From the NCBI GenBank assembly GCA_036389135.1, contig DASVQP010000027.1, positions 96,032 to 160,031 of the forward strand: 64,000 nt of DNA. Direction: 5' to 3'. This stretch comes from Longimicrobium sp. GTDB taxonomy: Bacteria; Gemmatimonadota; Gemmatimonadetes; Longimicrobiales; Longimicrobiaceae. How positions within the stretch are numbered: the first letter of the stretch is position 1; every line of letters starts with the position of its first letter. The notes beneath the pieces are model-generated. The model saw only the letters and a list, made by a program, of their open reading frames with translations, ran no database searches and was not told where the DNA came from. The translations under genes were made by a program, and so were the position numbers. This document shows positions 1 through 9,238 of this stretch, in pieces.

Positions 1-328
1 GTGTTCGTGTGGTAGTTGCCGCGGCCGGGAAGCCCGTCGACCACCGTGGTGCGCTCCCCGTCCGGCGCCAGCCGGCTGATGCGGCCGGGGAAGCCGCCCT
101 CGGAGAGATAGAAGCCGCCGTCGTGCCACACCAGCCCGTTGACCGGCGGGCGCAGGCCGGCCGCGACCACCTCCGCGCGCCCGTCCTTCCCCAGCCGCAG
201 CACGCGCCCGCCGGGCGGGGCGCCCGCGAACGGGAGGCCGCTCTCCGCCACGTACGCCCGCCCCGGTCGTCGAAAGCCAGGCTGGTGGGAAAGTGAAGCC
301 CCGCCGCCACGGGACGGCAGGCGCTCAC
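1..328 (-). pseudogene. Glucose/sorbosone dehydrogenase-like propeller, 5' part, frameshifted
   Basis: Only about the first 109 codons lie in the window; the gene runs off the left edge. The likely start is GTG at 328, whose GTGA overlaps the stop of the MntP-like gene, so the two are translationally coupled. The pieces LHFPTSLAFDDRG, YVAESGLPFAG and VNGLVWHDGGFYLSEGG are blade motifs of the NHL/SMP-30/soluble glucose-sorbosone dehydrogenase propellers. These enzymes oxidise sugars or lactones, often with PQQ. The frame breaks in the G/C-rich run at 255-266: adding one G restores [11 protein letters not shown] sequencing error is as likely as a true mutation. The exact substrate cannot be told from this fragment. 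Confidence 0.6.
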
Positions 329-858
329 GCCCCGCGCCCCGCCAGCGAGATGAGCGCCAGCGCCACCAGGAAGGCGCCGCTCCACACCTCGGGGCGGCTG
401 GGGACGAAGCGGCGCAGCCACCCGCCGGCAAAGATCCCCGCCACGCACATGGATGCGCTGATCGCCCCCACCACCAGCGCCGAGGCGAGCACCGGGTACC
501 CCGCGCTCCCCAGCCCCACCCCCGCGAAAAGGTTGTCCAGGCTCAGAGTGAGCGGCAGCCCCAACATCCAGCGGCCCTCCACCACGCGGGCGGCGTCGCC
601 GTCGCGCAGCGCCCGCAGCAGAATGGCCGCGCCGCACAGCAGCAGCGCCACCGGGCCCACGGCCTCCAGGCCGGGAACGGCGCGGCGCAGCGCCCCGCCG
701 CAGGCCAGGCCCAGCAGCGGCATCAGCGCCTCGCACGCGGCGAAGGCGCCGGCCAGCGCCAGCCGCCGCCGCGGGCGCACGCGGGCGAGGCCCAGCGCGG
801 CGGAGACCTGCAGGTTGTCCAGCCCGCTGAGCACGCCGAAGACGGCCACCTGGAGCAT
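325..858 (-). CDS. MntP-like manganese/metal efflux membrane protein
   Basis: This 177-residue, almost entirely hydrophobic protein has about six predicted membrane segments arranged as two similar halves. Each half carries an Asp-containing helix, SGLDNLQVSAALG near the N-terminus and LTLSLDNLFAGVGLG in the middle. This matches the twin DUF204 layout of MntP manganese exporters, where the helix Asp residues take part in cation transport. MntP acts in the inner membrane to expel excess Mn(II). The ATG overlaps the upstream propeller gene stop as ATGA, and its own stop overlaps the next GTG, so it sits in a tightly coupled operon. Usual MntP proteins are about 180-190 residues, so the length fits. 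The ion specificity is inferred; a more distant LysE-type exporter is the alternative. Confidence 0.7.
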   Translation of the reverse strand: MLQVAVFGVLSGLDNLQVSAALGLARVRPRRRLALAGAFAACEALMPLLGLACGGALRRAVPGLEAVGPVALLLCGAAILLRALRDGDAARVVEGRWMLGLPLTLSLDNLFAGVGLGSAGYPVLASALVVGAISASMCVAGIFAGGWLRRFVPSRPEVWSGAFLVALALISLAGRGA

Positions 859-2678
859 CAAGACGCACCCCCGCCCGGCTTCAGGCGGTAGATGCGCAGC
901 AGCCCGCCATCGCGCCCCTGCACCAGGGCACCCGCCACCACGTAATTCTGCCACACCGCGGGCCCCATGCAGTAGCCGTAGCCGCCGTTGATCCCCAGCG
1001 TCTGCATCCCCATGTCGTCGCTCCACAGCTTCCGGCCGGTGGCGGCGTGGAAGGCGTAGAGCGAGACGTTGTGGGTGCCCACGAACACCACGTCGTTGGC
1101 GATGGCCGGCGAGCCCACCGAGGCCTCGCCCGGGTTCTGGTACATGGCCGCGCCCGCCCCCTCCGCCCCGTACCGCATTACAGTGACGGGGCCGGTGTTG
1201 AGCTGAAAGGTGTACGGCTCCAGCGGCCAGGCGTCTTCCAGCGTGTCCCACTTCACGGCCCGCATGAACGGCGTGCTCTGGTAGTCGATGCCGGGCGAGG
1301 CGTTGTGGTAGTTGGGGCCGCCCATCCCCACGAAGACGATGCCGTTCACCGGGTCCACCGCCGGGGCGCCGAACACGCCGGAGTAGTTCTCGCCCGGGTT
1401 GCCGTCCGAGTCGCAGTTGGGCGTCGTGGAGGGGTTCACCAGGTTCCCGTTCAGCGGGTGCGGGTCCACCGAGGGGATGCGCCGGCCACTGGTGTCGTAC
1501 GGCAGCAGCTGCCGGCTGCGGATGAGCTGCAGGGTGGCCGCGTCCAGCAGGAAGAGCGAGCCGTTCTTGCAGGCCACGGCCACCACCTGCTTTCCGTTCT
1601 GGGTAAAGAGGGCCGCCGAGCCGCCGAAGTCGATGTCCGTGTCCGACGGGCGGTAGCTGGTGTCCTGCGTGGGGAGGAACTGCGCCTTCAGCGCGCCCGT
1701 GGCCGCGTCCAAAATCAGCACGGAGTAGCTGTACTTGGGTGCGGAGGCCACGGGCGGCACCAGCACGCACCCCGGCTCCGCGTGCGGGTCGGTCCACGGG
1801 GGCGGCGGGGCCGGGAGGCCGTTGTCGCAGTTGGCGGGGTTCCCGGTGGTGACGTACAGCAGACCGCCGCTGAACGCGATGCCGCTCCACACCGAGGCGC
1901 CGCGCGGCTGCGTGTAGGTGGCCGTCTGGGGAATGGCCGTGTAGCCGGGCGGCAGCGGCGTGCCGGCGGGCTGCACGGTGAGCGCGGGGATCTCGTTGGG
2001 CTGGTTGTCGCGCCCGTCCGCGAGCTGGTTGGTGCAGAAGATCCACCGCACCCGCCCCGTGTCCGCGGCCAGGGCGTAGACGAAGCCGAAGAGCTGCGGG
2101 TTCTCGCCCTCGCCCATCCCCACGTACACGGTGTCGCCCGCCACCACCGGCGACGACCACCCCGCGGCCGGCGGGTAGCTGGAAGGGTCGTGCGGCGGAA
2201 AGTCGTTGGTGACCGGCTGGTTCTGGGCTGGGTCGGCCTGCCGGAGGTTGGTCTTCCACACCAGCTCGGCGAGGTTGTCCTGGCGCACGCAGTACATCCA
2301 CCCGTCGAACGCCACGAAGTACACGTTGCCGTTCACCACCGCGGGCGTGCACCCCATTCCCGTGAAGCCGTGCGAGTCGCGCTGGTCCAGTACGGTGGTC
2401 CAGGTGAAGCTGTCCGGCGCCACCTGCCCCGTGGCCAGCTCCACGCGGTAGAGCCCGCCGCCGTTGGAGCCCGGGACCTTGTGGTTGTTGGCGACGCCCA
2501 CGTACGCGTAGCCGTCCGTCACCGCCGGCACGGAAAGGACGGGCCCGTCCAGCTGCACCGTGAACGCCGTCTCCAGGGTGGCGGCGTTGGAGCTGTCGAT
2601 GGGCGTGTCGGTGACGTAGCCGCCGTGGGCGGGCCCGCCCTGGTACATCCACCAGCCCTGAGGGGTGTCGCTCGCCAT
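858..2678 (-). CDS. PQQ-binding-like beta-propeller protein
   Basis: A 606-residue protein made of repeated propeller blades with the YVGVANN, VYVGMGEGE, LYVTTGNPA and VFVGTHNVSLYAFHA type strands seen in PQQ-dependent alcohol dehydrogenases and BamB-like proteins. ATG 2678 is used because the homology begins with WWMYQGGPAHGGY just after it; the open frame upstream is only a shadow of the cytochrome gene. No signal peptide is visible, which is odd for this family, since most members are periplasmic. It lies 38 bases downstream of the cytochrome c gene and is coupled to the MntP-like gene, which suggests an oxidoreductase pair in which the cytochrome takes electrons. I do not see a full catalytic quinoprotein signature, so the enzymatic activity is uncertain. 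Confidence 0.75.
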   Translation of the reverse strand: MASDTPQGWWMYQGGPAHGGYVTDTPIDSSNAATLETAFTVQLDGPVLSVPAVTDGYAYVGVANNHKVPGSNGGGLYRVELATGQVAPDSFTWTTVLDQRDSHGFTGMGCTPAVVNGNVYFVAFDGWMYCVRQDNLAELVWKTNLRQADPAQNQPVTNDFPPHDPSSYPPAAGWSSPVVAGDTVYVGMGEGENPQLFGFVYALAADTGRVRWIFCTNQLADGRDNQPNEIPALTVQPAGTPLPPGYTAIPQTATYTQPRGASVWSGIAFSGGLLYVTTGNPANCDNGLPAPPPPWTDPHAEPGCVLVPPVASAPKYSYSVLILDAATGALKAQFLPTQDTSYRPSDTDIDFGGSAALFTQNGKQVVAVACKNGSLFLLDAATLQLIRSRQLLPYDTSGRRIPSVDPHPLNGNLVNPSTTPNCDSDGNPGENYSGVFGAPAVDPVNGIVFVGMGGPNYHNASPGIDYQSTPFMRAVKWDTLEDAWPLEPYTFQLNTGPVTVMRYGAEGAGAAMYQNPGEASVGSPAIANDVVFVGTHNVSLYAFHAATGRKLWSDDMGMQTLGINGGYGYCMGPAVWQNYVVAGALVQGRDGGLLRIYRLKPGGGAS

Positions 2679-2716
2679 CGGTTCGGTCTCCGCGGTTGTG
2701 GGTGTGGGGCCCGGCC

Positions 2717-4135
2717 TCACTGGTGGGGGCGCCGCGCCAGGCCCCACGAGAAGTCGCGCTTCCCCGCCTGGTAGTGGCAGCTCATGCACGAGTTGCCGCC
2801 CGCCGCGGCGGCGTCGCCGCGCGTCTGGAAGTACGTTTCCATGCTGGTGTTGACCGCTCCCCACACGGGGAACGCCGCCCCCGCGTCGCGCGGGTACACG
2901 CCGCCGCTGTCGGGAAGCACGAACTGCCGGGGCATGGACGGCCACTGCGTGATCACCAGCTGGTAGTTGGCCCACACGGTGTTGCCCAGGTAGCTCTGGT
3001 AGATGCGGTTGATGTCCTGCGTGGACGCGCCGGCGGGGGTGGAGGGGATGTCGTTGACCCGGGTCACCTGCACAGGGCGGGCGCCGGTCTGGACGGCCAC
3101 GGTGTCTGGCCGGTACGACCAGCCGTTCACCGCCCGGGGCGTGTCCAGCCCGTTGTTGTACGAGTACGGCTTGCGCGACCCGGTGCCCGGGACGTTGTTC
3201 ACGTGCTCGAAGCTGCTCCAGACCCACTGCGGAAAGCCCACCTGCTTCTGCGCAATGTGGAGGCCCACCAGCCCCATGAGCGTGGGCGTGCACTGGCCCG
3301 TGGAGTCGGCGAGGACCAGGGCGCGCACGTGGTAGTACCGGGTGCTGTCGTCGCGTGGGGTGAGGGGCCGCCACGACGCCTTGACCATGATGGAGCCCAC
3401 GTGGCCGCTGCTGTCGCTGGCCGGCATCGACACGTCGACCCCCGCCAGGTTGCGGGCCAGGTAGAACCACAGCCTGGAGTTGCCGTCCGGTCCGCGCATG
3501 GTGTCGTACTGCGCGCGGTTGTAGCGCACCTCGTAGCGCGAGTACCCGCCCGCCTGGTCGATGAGCGGAAAGGAGAACGACTGGGCGGCGTCGTTGAAGA
3601 GCGAGTTGCCCTTGCTGTTCATGGTGAACGCCTTCTGCCCGGGCTGCAGCCCCGGGCAGGGCGGGTGCGCGGCGCCCCAGTCGTCAAAGGGCGTGGGCCT
3701 CGCCTCGCGCTGGCCGAACAGCTCCCAGCTCTCCTTGTAGCTGCTCCACGTGAGCAGCGCGCCGTTGGACGCGTTCAGGAACACGGACGAGTCGCCGGGT
3801 GCCTGCGGGTTGCCGCGGCCCTGGCTGCTGGCGGGCCAGTTGAGCGCGATGAACGACTGCCAGGAGAAGACGTCGAACCAGGGCCTCGACTGCTCGGGCG
3901 TGTGGGCGGAGTCCGGCCGCGGCGGAACCAGCGTGGGGACGGTGCCCGAGAGGTACGGCGCGGGAAGCCCGGCGGGGAGCGGCGGAACCGGCCCGGTGTG
4001 CACGCCGGCCGCCGCGGGTGTGGCCGCCTCGTCCGGAGCCGGAGGCCTGCCGCCGGTGTCGCCGCACGAGGCCAGGGCCAGCGTGAGCAGCGCGGGTGCG
4101 GCCCCGCGCGCGATGCGGAAGTGGACCGTGTCCAT
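2717..4135 (-). CDS. Cytochrome c family lipoprotein
   Basis: A 472-residue protein starting at ATG 4135 with a short signal peptide ending in a lipobox (TLALASCGD), so it should be a lipid-anchored envelope protein. Near the C-terminus it has one haem-attachment motif, CMSCH, in the context NSCMSCHYQAG. The middle is a long domain rich in Trp, Tyr and Asn with no motif I can name. It opens the minus-strand operon that continues with a PQQ-type propeller and an MntP-like exporter, so a role in periplasmic electron transfer from the propeller enzyme is a reasonable inference. The longer open frame reaching 4303 is Pro/Arg-rich and lacks a credible start, so it was not used. Confidence 0.75.
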   Translation of the reverse strand: MDTVHFRIARGAAPALLTLALASCGDTGGRPPAPDEAATPAAAGVHTGPVPPLPAGLPAPYLSGTVPTLVPPRPDSAHTPEQSRPWFDVFSWQSFIALNWPASSQGRGNPQAPGDSSVFLNASNGALLTWSSYKESWELFGQREARPTPFDDWGAAHPPCPGLQPGQKAFTMNSKGNSLFNDAAQSFSFPLIDQAGGYSRYEVRYNRAQYDTMRGPDGNSRLWFYLARNLAGVDVSMPASDSSGHVGSIMVKASWRPLTPRDDSTRYYHVRALVLADSTGQCTPTLMGLVGLHIAQKQVGFPQWVWSSFEHVNNVPGTGSRKPYSYNNGLDTPRAVNGWSYRPDTVAVQTGARPVQVTRVNDIPSTPAGASTQDINRIYQSYLGNTVWANYQLVITQWPSMPRQFVLPDSGGVYPRDAGAAFPVWGAVNTSMETYFQTRGDAAAAGGNSCMSCHYQAGKRDFSWGLARRPHQ

Positions 4136-4322
4136 GGATCTCGGCTCCGGGGCGGGGGCGGAAAACGCGGCTGGCTGGCGCCCGGCCGCCGGGAGCCGAT
4201 GCGCGGGGAGCATGGCGGGATGGCGGGCGAAGGCACCTGGCGCCAATATACGCCGGCTAGCAGGCAGGTGGAAGAAAAAAATCCGGCGGTTTCCAGACGG
4301 CAACGATTCCGGAGGCTGAAGT

Positions 4323-4979
4323 GTGAGGCGCTACTGGCTGCTGGTGGGTGGGTTCCTGGCGTTCTTCCTGGCGGTTTTCGCGGCGGCCGTGGCGCTGGGC
4401 CTGCCTGTGGAGGACGCGCGTCCCTGGATGGGGCGCGGCGGCGCGGGCGCGGCGGCGGCCGGCGTGGCGCTGCTGGTGGCCGACGTGGCGCTCCCCGTGC
4501 CCAGCAGCGGGGTGATGCTGGCGCACGGCGTTCTGTTCGGAGTGTGGACGGGGGCCGCCCTGTCGCTGGCCGGGTCCATGGGGGCCGCCGCGGTGGCGTT
4601 CGCGCTGGGGCGCGCGGGGAACGAGTGGATCCGCCGCCTGGTGACGCCCGCCGAGCACGAGCGCGCGGGCCGGTTGCTGGCGCGCTGGGGCGTGCTGGCC
4701 ATCGTGGCGTCGCGCCCCGTGCCGATGCTGGCCGAGACGCTCATGATCCTGGCCGGCGCCTCGCCGATGCCCTGGGGGCGCGCGATGCTGGCGGCGTTCG
4801 TGGGCACCCTTCCCGCGGCGCTGGCCTACGCCGCCGTGGGAGCCACCGCGGCCTCGCTCCCGGCCGGGGCCGCCGTGTTCGCCGCGGCCATGCTGGTGGC
4901 CGGCGCCCTGTGGTGGGCGGGCCGGCGCGCGGGCGCGCATCCCGGGATACCCCGCCGCACCGGGTCCGCCGCCGAGTAG
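4323..4979 (+). CDS. VTT-domain (TVP38/DedA-type) membrane protein
   Basis: A 218-residue integral membrane protein with a GTG start and a GGAGG-like site about 10 bases upstream. It has an N-terminal membrane segment, then the VTT core with LPVPSSGVMLAHGVLFG and the characteristic SRPVPMLAETLMILAGAS stretch, followed by further hydrophobic segments. VTT/DedA proteins are implicated in lipid scrambling and undecaprenyl-phosphate or phospholipid flipping in the inner membrane. It is divergent from the cytochrome operon and convergent with pnkp, with no obvious operon partner. Family assignment is good; the lipid handled is unknown. Confidence 0.75.
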   Translation: MRRYWLLVGGFLAFFLAVFAAAVALGLPVEDARPWMGRGGAGAAAAGVALLVADVALPVPSSGVMLAHGVLFGVWTGAALSLAGSMGAAAVAFALGRAGNEWIRRLVTPAEHERAGRLLARWGVLAIVASRPVPMLAETLMILAGASPMPWGRAMLAAFVGTLPAALAYAAVGATAASLPAGAAVFAAAMLVAGALWWAGRRAGAHPGIPRRTGSAAE

Positions 4980-5015
4980 CTCCCGCCGCCCGTTTACGCC
5001 GGCCTTATGTGGCCG

Positions 5016-7586
5016 CTACAACCGCGGGTCCACCGGCTCGCTCTCCAGCGCCAGCACGGCGAAGACGCATTCGTGGACGCGGCGCAGGGGCTCGCCGCGG
5101 GCGAAGCGCTCCAGGCCCTCGATACCCAGCGCGAACTCCCGGAGTGCGAGCGAGCGCTTGTGCGAGAGGCCGCGCTGGCGCAGGCGCTCCAGGTTGGCCG
5201 GCTCAGTGTACTCGGGGCCGTAGATGATGCGCAGGTACTCGCGGCCGCGGCACTTCACGGCCGGCTGCACGATGCCGCGGCGCCCCTTGGCGATGAAGTC
5301 CAGCGGCTTCACCACCATACCCTCGCCGCCGCGCTCCGTGTGCTCCTCCCACCAGCGCACCGCGTCGTCCTGCGCCTCGGGATCGGTGATGTCGACGACT
5401 CGGTGGGTGGTCGCGAGCAGCACCTCCGGGTCCGCCGCGCAGATGCGGGCGATGGTCTCCATGTGCCAGGCGTGGTCGCGGCCCGTGTGCACCGCGCCCT
5501 CGCTGGCGAGCAGGTGGAAGGGGGCCAGCTTGAGGTCCGTGACCGCGGCCACGTCCCAGCAGTAGCGCCGGTACGCGTCCACGTACTTCGTGGCCAGCGC
5601 CTCCCGCTCGCGGTAGTGCGCCAGCAGCTCCGCCGCCTGCCCGCGCTCCGCCGCCCGGGCGAGCGCGGGGACGGCCTCGGCGAAGGCGGAGCGCGCCGCC
5701 GAACCGACCGCCGCGTACTGGACGCGCAGAAGCTCCTGCGCCTTCGCGGACCAGGGCATCAGCTCCGCGTCCAGGCACACCCAGTCCGTCTTTAGCTCGT
5801 CCCAGATCCCCGCCGCGCCGATCGCCACCTGCAGGCGCGCCACGAGCTCGGCCTCCAGCGCCGTGTCCGCGAAGAAGCGGCGGCCGGTGCGGGTGTACAC
5901 GATGCCCACGCCCTCGTCCACCACACCGAAGCGGCGGCGCGCGGCGTCCTCGTCGCGGCACACCACGGCGACGGCGCGCGAGCCCATGTGCTTCTCCTCG
6001 ACTACGACGCGCGGCACGCCCTCGTGGCGATAGTAGCCGAACGCCTCCGCCGGGTGCTCCAGCAGCCCCGGCTCCTTCGACGTCTCCGAGGGCGACATCG
6101 TGGGCGGCAGGTACAGCAGCCACTTGGGATTGGCGGCGAAGCGGCTCATCACTTCCAGCGCCGCGGAGGCGTTCTCCTCGCGCACGGTCACGTTGCCGCG
6201 CAGGCGCGTGGTGATGATGCGCTTTCCCGTCACGTCCTCGATGTCCAGCACGTCGTCCAGCCGGTGCTGCTCGGAGAGGCGCGGCGCGAGCTGCTCCTCG
6301 GGGAGGAAGGGGCGCACCGGCTCCGACCACACGCGCGCCGCCGGCACCGACACGATCTCGCGCTCGGGGTAGCGGAGCGCGCTCAGCCGCCCGCCGAAGA
6401 CGCAGCCCGTGTCGATGTTGATCGTGTTGTTCAGCCACTGCGGCTCGGGTACTGGCGTGTGGCCGTAGACCATGGTGGCCGCGCCCCGGTACTCCGCGGC
6501 CCAGTTGAAGCGCACCGGCAGCCCGAACTCGTCCGTCTCGCCCGTGGTCTCGCCGTAGAGCGCGAACTCGCGCACGGCTCCGGAGCCGCGGCCCTGGTAC
6601 GCCTCCTTCATTCCCGCGTGGGCCACCACCAGCCGCCCCTCGTCCAGCAAGTAATGGCTCACCAGCCCGTCCAGGAACGCCGCCGCGCGTTCCCGGAACT
6701 CCGACGGCTCGCGCTCCAGCTGTTCCAGCGACTCGGCCAGGCCGTGCTTGAGCTGCACGTTCTTGCCGCGCAGCGCCTTCACCAGCTTGACGTCGTGGTT
6801 GCCGGGAACGCAGAGCGCCGTGCCGGCCTCCACCATCCCCATCACTAGGCGCAGCACGCCGGGGGTGTTCGGCCCGCGGTCCACCAGGTCGCCCAGGAAC
6901 ACGGCCTTGCGGCCCTCGGGCGGACGCACCGCGTACCCGGGCGCGCCGTCCACGCCGGCGACCAGGTCCACCGTGTAGCCCAGCTCCTTGAGGAGCAGCA
7001 CCAGCTCCTCGCGGCAGCCGTGCACGTCGCCGATGACATCGAAGGGGCCGTGCTCGTGCTTGCGGTTGTTCCACAGCGGCTCGCGCACGAGCTCCGCGGC
7101 CGCGACCTGCTCGGGCGTGTCGAGCACGATGACGTGCCGGAACCCCTCGCGCCCCAGCCCGCGCAGCGAGCGCCGCAGCTGATCCTTTTGGCTGCGGATG
7201 ACGTGCGGACCGAATGCGCGGTCGGTGCGCTCGCGGTTGCGCTCCCGGCAGAGCTGCTCCGGGAGGTTGAAGACGATGGCGACGGGGATCACGTGGTGCT
7301 CGCGCGCCAGCGCCACCAGCGGCTTGCGCGCCTCCGGCTGCACGTTGGTCGCATCCACCACCACGAGGTTCCCCCGCCGCAGCCGCTTGGCCGCGACGTA
7401 GTGCAGCACGTCGAACGCATCGTTCGTCGCCGACTGGTCGTTCTCGTCGTTCGATACGAGCCCACGGCAATGGTCCGACGACAGCACCTCGAAGGGGCCG
7501 AAGTGCGTGCGCGCAAAGGTGGACTTGCCCGCCCCCGACGGACCGACCAGCACCACCAGCGAAAGCTCGGGAATCTTGATCTTCAT
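5016..7586 (-). CDS. pnkp: Polynucleotide kinase-phosphatase-ligase of the Pnkp/Hen1 RNA repair system
   Basis: An 856-residue, three-module enzyme starting at ATG 7586. The 5'-kinase module has the P-loop GPSGAGKS (15-22). The metallophosphoesterase module carries GDVHG (186-190), GDLVDRG (232-238) and GNHD (262-265). The C-terminal adenylyltransferase/ligase module has EEKHMGSRA (530-538), with Lys532 as the likely nucleotide-accepting residue. The family heals broken RNA: it phosphorylates the 5' end, removes 2',3'-cyclic or 3' phosphate, and ligates together with Hen1. Bacterial Pnkp is normally about 850-870 residues, so this looks full-length. Its ATGA overlaps the stop of the HEAT-repeat gene and it is last in the hen1-HEAT-pnkp operon. 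No motif appears damaged. Confidence 0.95.
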   Translation of the reverse strand: MKIKIPELSLVVLVGPSGAGKSTFARTHFGPFEVLSSDHCRGLVSNDENDQSATNDAFDVLHYVAAKRLRRGNLVVVDATNVQPEARKPLVALAREHHVIPVAIVFNLPEQLCRERNRERTDRAFGPHVIRSQKDQLRRSLRGLGREGFRHVIVLDTPEQVAAAELVREPLWNNRKHEHGPFDVIGDVHGCREELVLLLKELGYTVDLVAGVDGAPGYAVRPPEGRKAVFLGDLVDRGPNTPGVLRLVMGMVEAGTALCVPGNHDVKLVKALRGKNVQLKHGLAESLEQLEREPSEFRERAAAFLDGLVSHYLLDEGRLVVAHAGMKEAYQGRGSGAVREFALYGETTGETDEFGLPVRFNWAAEYRGAATMVYGHTPVPEPQWLNNTINIDTGCVFGGRLSALRYPEREIVSVPAARVWSEPVRPFLPEEQLAPRLSEQHRLDDVLDIEDVTGKRIITTRLRGNVTVREENASAALEVMSRFAANPKWLLYLPPTMSPSETSKEPGLLEHPAEAFGYYRHEGVPRVVVEEKHMGSRAVAVVCRDEDAARRRFGVVDEGVGIVYTRTGRRFFADTALEAELVARLQVAIGAAGIWDELKTDWVCLDAELMPWSAKAQELLRVQYAAVGSAARSAFAEAVPALARAAERGQAAELLAHYREREALATKYVDAYRRYCWDVAAVTDLKLAPFHLLASEGAVHTGRDHAWHMETIARICAADPEVLLATTHRVVDITDPEAQDDAVRWWEEHTERGGEGMVVKPLDFIAKGRRGIVQPAVKCRGREYLRIIYGPEYTEPANLERLRQRGLSHKRSLALREFALGIEGLERFARGEPLRRVHECVFAVLALESEPVDPRL

Positions 7587-9220
7587 GCGTAGCCTTTCAT
7601 CAGGAAGCGCAGCATCCGCTCGCGCTCCGTATCCAGTACCGCGCCTTCTTCGAGCGCGCGGGCCATGTGTTCCAACTGGTCCCTGGTGGGCTGCACCTGC
7701 ACGCGGTTGAATCGCGCGATCCACCGCGCCACCAGCTGCCGCGCCATCGCGGCGAGCCGTTCATCCGCGAGCCGGCACGCGCGGATCATCCACCCGATGC
7801 TGTTCCATTTGCCGGTGGCGGCCAGAAGGAGGAGGGCGTTCCGCCGCACGTGCGCTTCCGGGCCGCCGGCAACGAGGCTCCAGAGCTTTTCCTCTCCAAC
7901 GCGCGCCGCGCGGGGGGCCAGCGCCAGCCTCGCCGCCTTGGAAACGCCCGGGCTGTCATCCTCCAGCGCCTGCACGAAGACGGACATGTACGCCTCCGGA
8001 TCGAGGCGGGACAGCGCCGTCACCGCCGCCCTGCGAACACCCGGAGCGGTGTGCGACAGAAACGCTTCGACTCGCGCCGCGTCAGCTTCGCTCCCGGTCT
8101 CCGCCAGGCCGAAGAGGGCGGGTCGCAGCCGGCTGCCGCGTGGATCCTCCAGTGCGGACAGGTAGAAATCCCGGAACTCGCCAGCGCCTCGTGCCTTGAG
8201 ATCGAGGCGGGCCGTCTGGCGCAGCGCGGGGCTGGAGTCGAGCAGTGCATCGCGCAGAACGGACTCCGCCGCGTCCGGGAAGTGCCGCACCCACAGCCCA
8301 AGCGCCTCTCGGCGGACAGGCATGAACGGATCGCGGCCCACCTGCCTGAGAATCTCCCGCAGATCATTTGTATCGAGCACCACCCCCGCCGCCCGAATCG
8401 CCCGCAGCCGGATCATCGCGTCCTCATCGCGGACGCCCATGCGGATGATCTCCGGCCCGTCCTCCCCCGGCGTGTCCAGGAGCAACCGGTAGCAGCTCCG
8501 CCGGAGCCACCGATCGCCCCTTGCCAGGCCCGCGCGCAGGGCCGGTCGCCCCGCGGGGCTGGTGAGGAGCCCGTGTACCCGCCCGACCAGCACCTCGTGG
8601 TCCGCGCGTCCGCAACGCTCCAGCCGCTCTACGAGCCAGAGGCTGCGGACGAAGTGCGGGGCGTAAGCGGCGACGAGCCGCGCCTGGACCTCCTCGTAGG
8701 CCGCATCCCGGACCGGCTCGACCCAGTCGTTGAGGCGGATCAGGAGGTAAGGCAGCTCCCCGCCGCCGCTACTCGTCGCCAGCTCCCGAACCGCCGCCTC
8801 ACGCACGTACCCGCGGGCGTGGAAGCTCGCGAGTCCGAGCACCGGGATTCCATGCGCGCGGAGCAGGGGAACGTCGGCTGGCTCGATGTCGCTGGACCGC
8901 TCCCGCGGCTGTGTAGCCCACCAGTACCGGTGCCGCATCACCTCGTCGAGTGCCAGCAGCTCTCGCGGGTCCAGGGCTGTGAGGTACTCGTTGATCGCCG
9001 CCGCTGACTCCTTCGCCAGGCCCGGCTCGCGCGAAAGCACCAGCCGCACCACGGCCGGGAGGTCGCGAGGGTCGCGGCGCGCTGCGAAGTAGTCCAGCAG
9101 GCGGCGCTGGCGGTTCGCTGTTGAATCGTCCAGCTCGCGGCGGTGAGCAGGCTTCGTTTCGAAGAAGCGCGCCCACGCCGCACGCAGCCGGTTCAGAGGG
9201 CCTGTCGAGCTGGGTTCCAT
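7583..9220 (-). CDS. HEAT-repeat protein within the RNA repair operon
   Basis: A 545-residue soluble protein built of tandem two-helix HEAT-like repeats, for example VRREALGLWVRHFPDAAESV, SPALRQTARLDLKARG and APGVRRAAVTALSRLDPEA. No catalytic motif, signal peptide or membrane segment is visible. ATG 9220 is preceded by an AGGGGA site. It lies 18 bases after hen1 and overlaps pnkp by ATGA, so all three should be made from one message. HEAT solenoids are scaffolds for protein or nucleic acid binding. The position suggests a holder or adaptor that brings RNA, Hen1 and Pnkp together, or a sensor of damaged RNA. That role is inferred; I do not know a described protein of this kind in the system. 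Confidence 0.75.
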   Translation of the reverse strand: MEPSSTGPLNRLRAAWARFFETKPAHRRELDDSTANRQRRLLDYFAARRDPRDLPAVVRLVLSREPGLAKESAAAINEYLTALDPRELLALDEVMRHRYWWATQPRERSSDIEPADVPLLRAHGIPVLGLASFHARGYVREAAVRELATSSGGGELPYLLIRLNDWVEPVRDAAYEEVQARLVAAYAPHFVRSLWLVERLERCGRADHEVLVGRVHGLLTSPAGRPALRAGLARGDRWLRRSCYRLLLDTPGEDGPEIIRMGVRDEDAMIRLRAIRAAGVVLDTNDLREILRQVGRDPFMPVRREALGLWVRHFPDAAESVLRDALLDSSPALRQTARLDLKARGAGEFRDFYLSALEDPRGSRLRPALFGLAETGSEADAARVEAFLSHTAPGVRRAAVTALSRLDPEAYMSVFVQALEDDSPGVSKAARLALAPRAARVGEEKLWSLVAGGPEAHVRRNALLLLAATGKWNSIGWMIRACRLADERLAAMARQLVARWIARFNRVQVQPTRDQLEHMARALEEGAVLDTERERMLRFLMKGYA

Positions 9221-9238
9221 CGCATGTCCCCTCGGTGA

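Noticed and set aside
859..2652. A long second frame joined to the MntP-like gene (775 residues in all)
   Set aside because: It is an Arg/Ala-rich shadow of the PQQ-type propeller gene; only the part after ATG 858 looks like protein.
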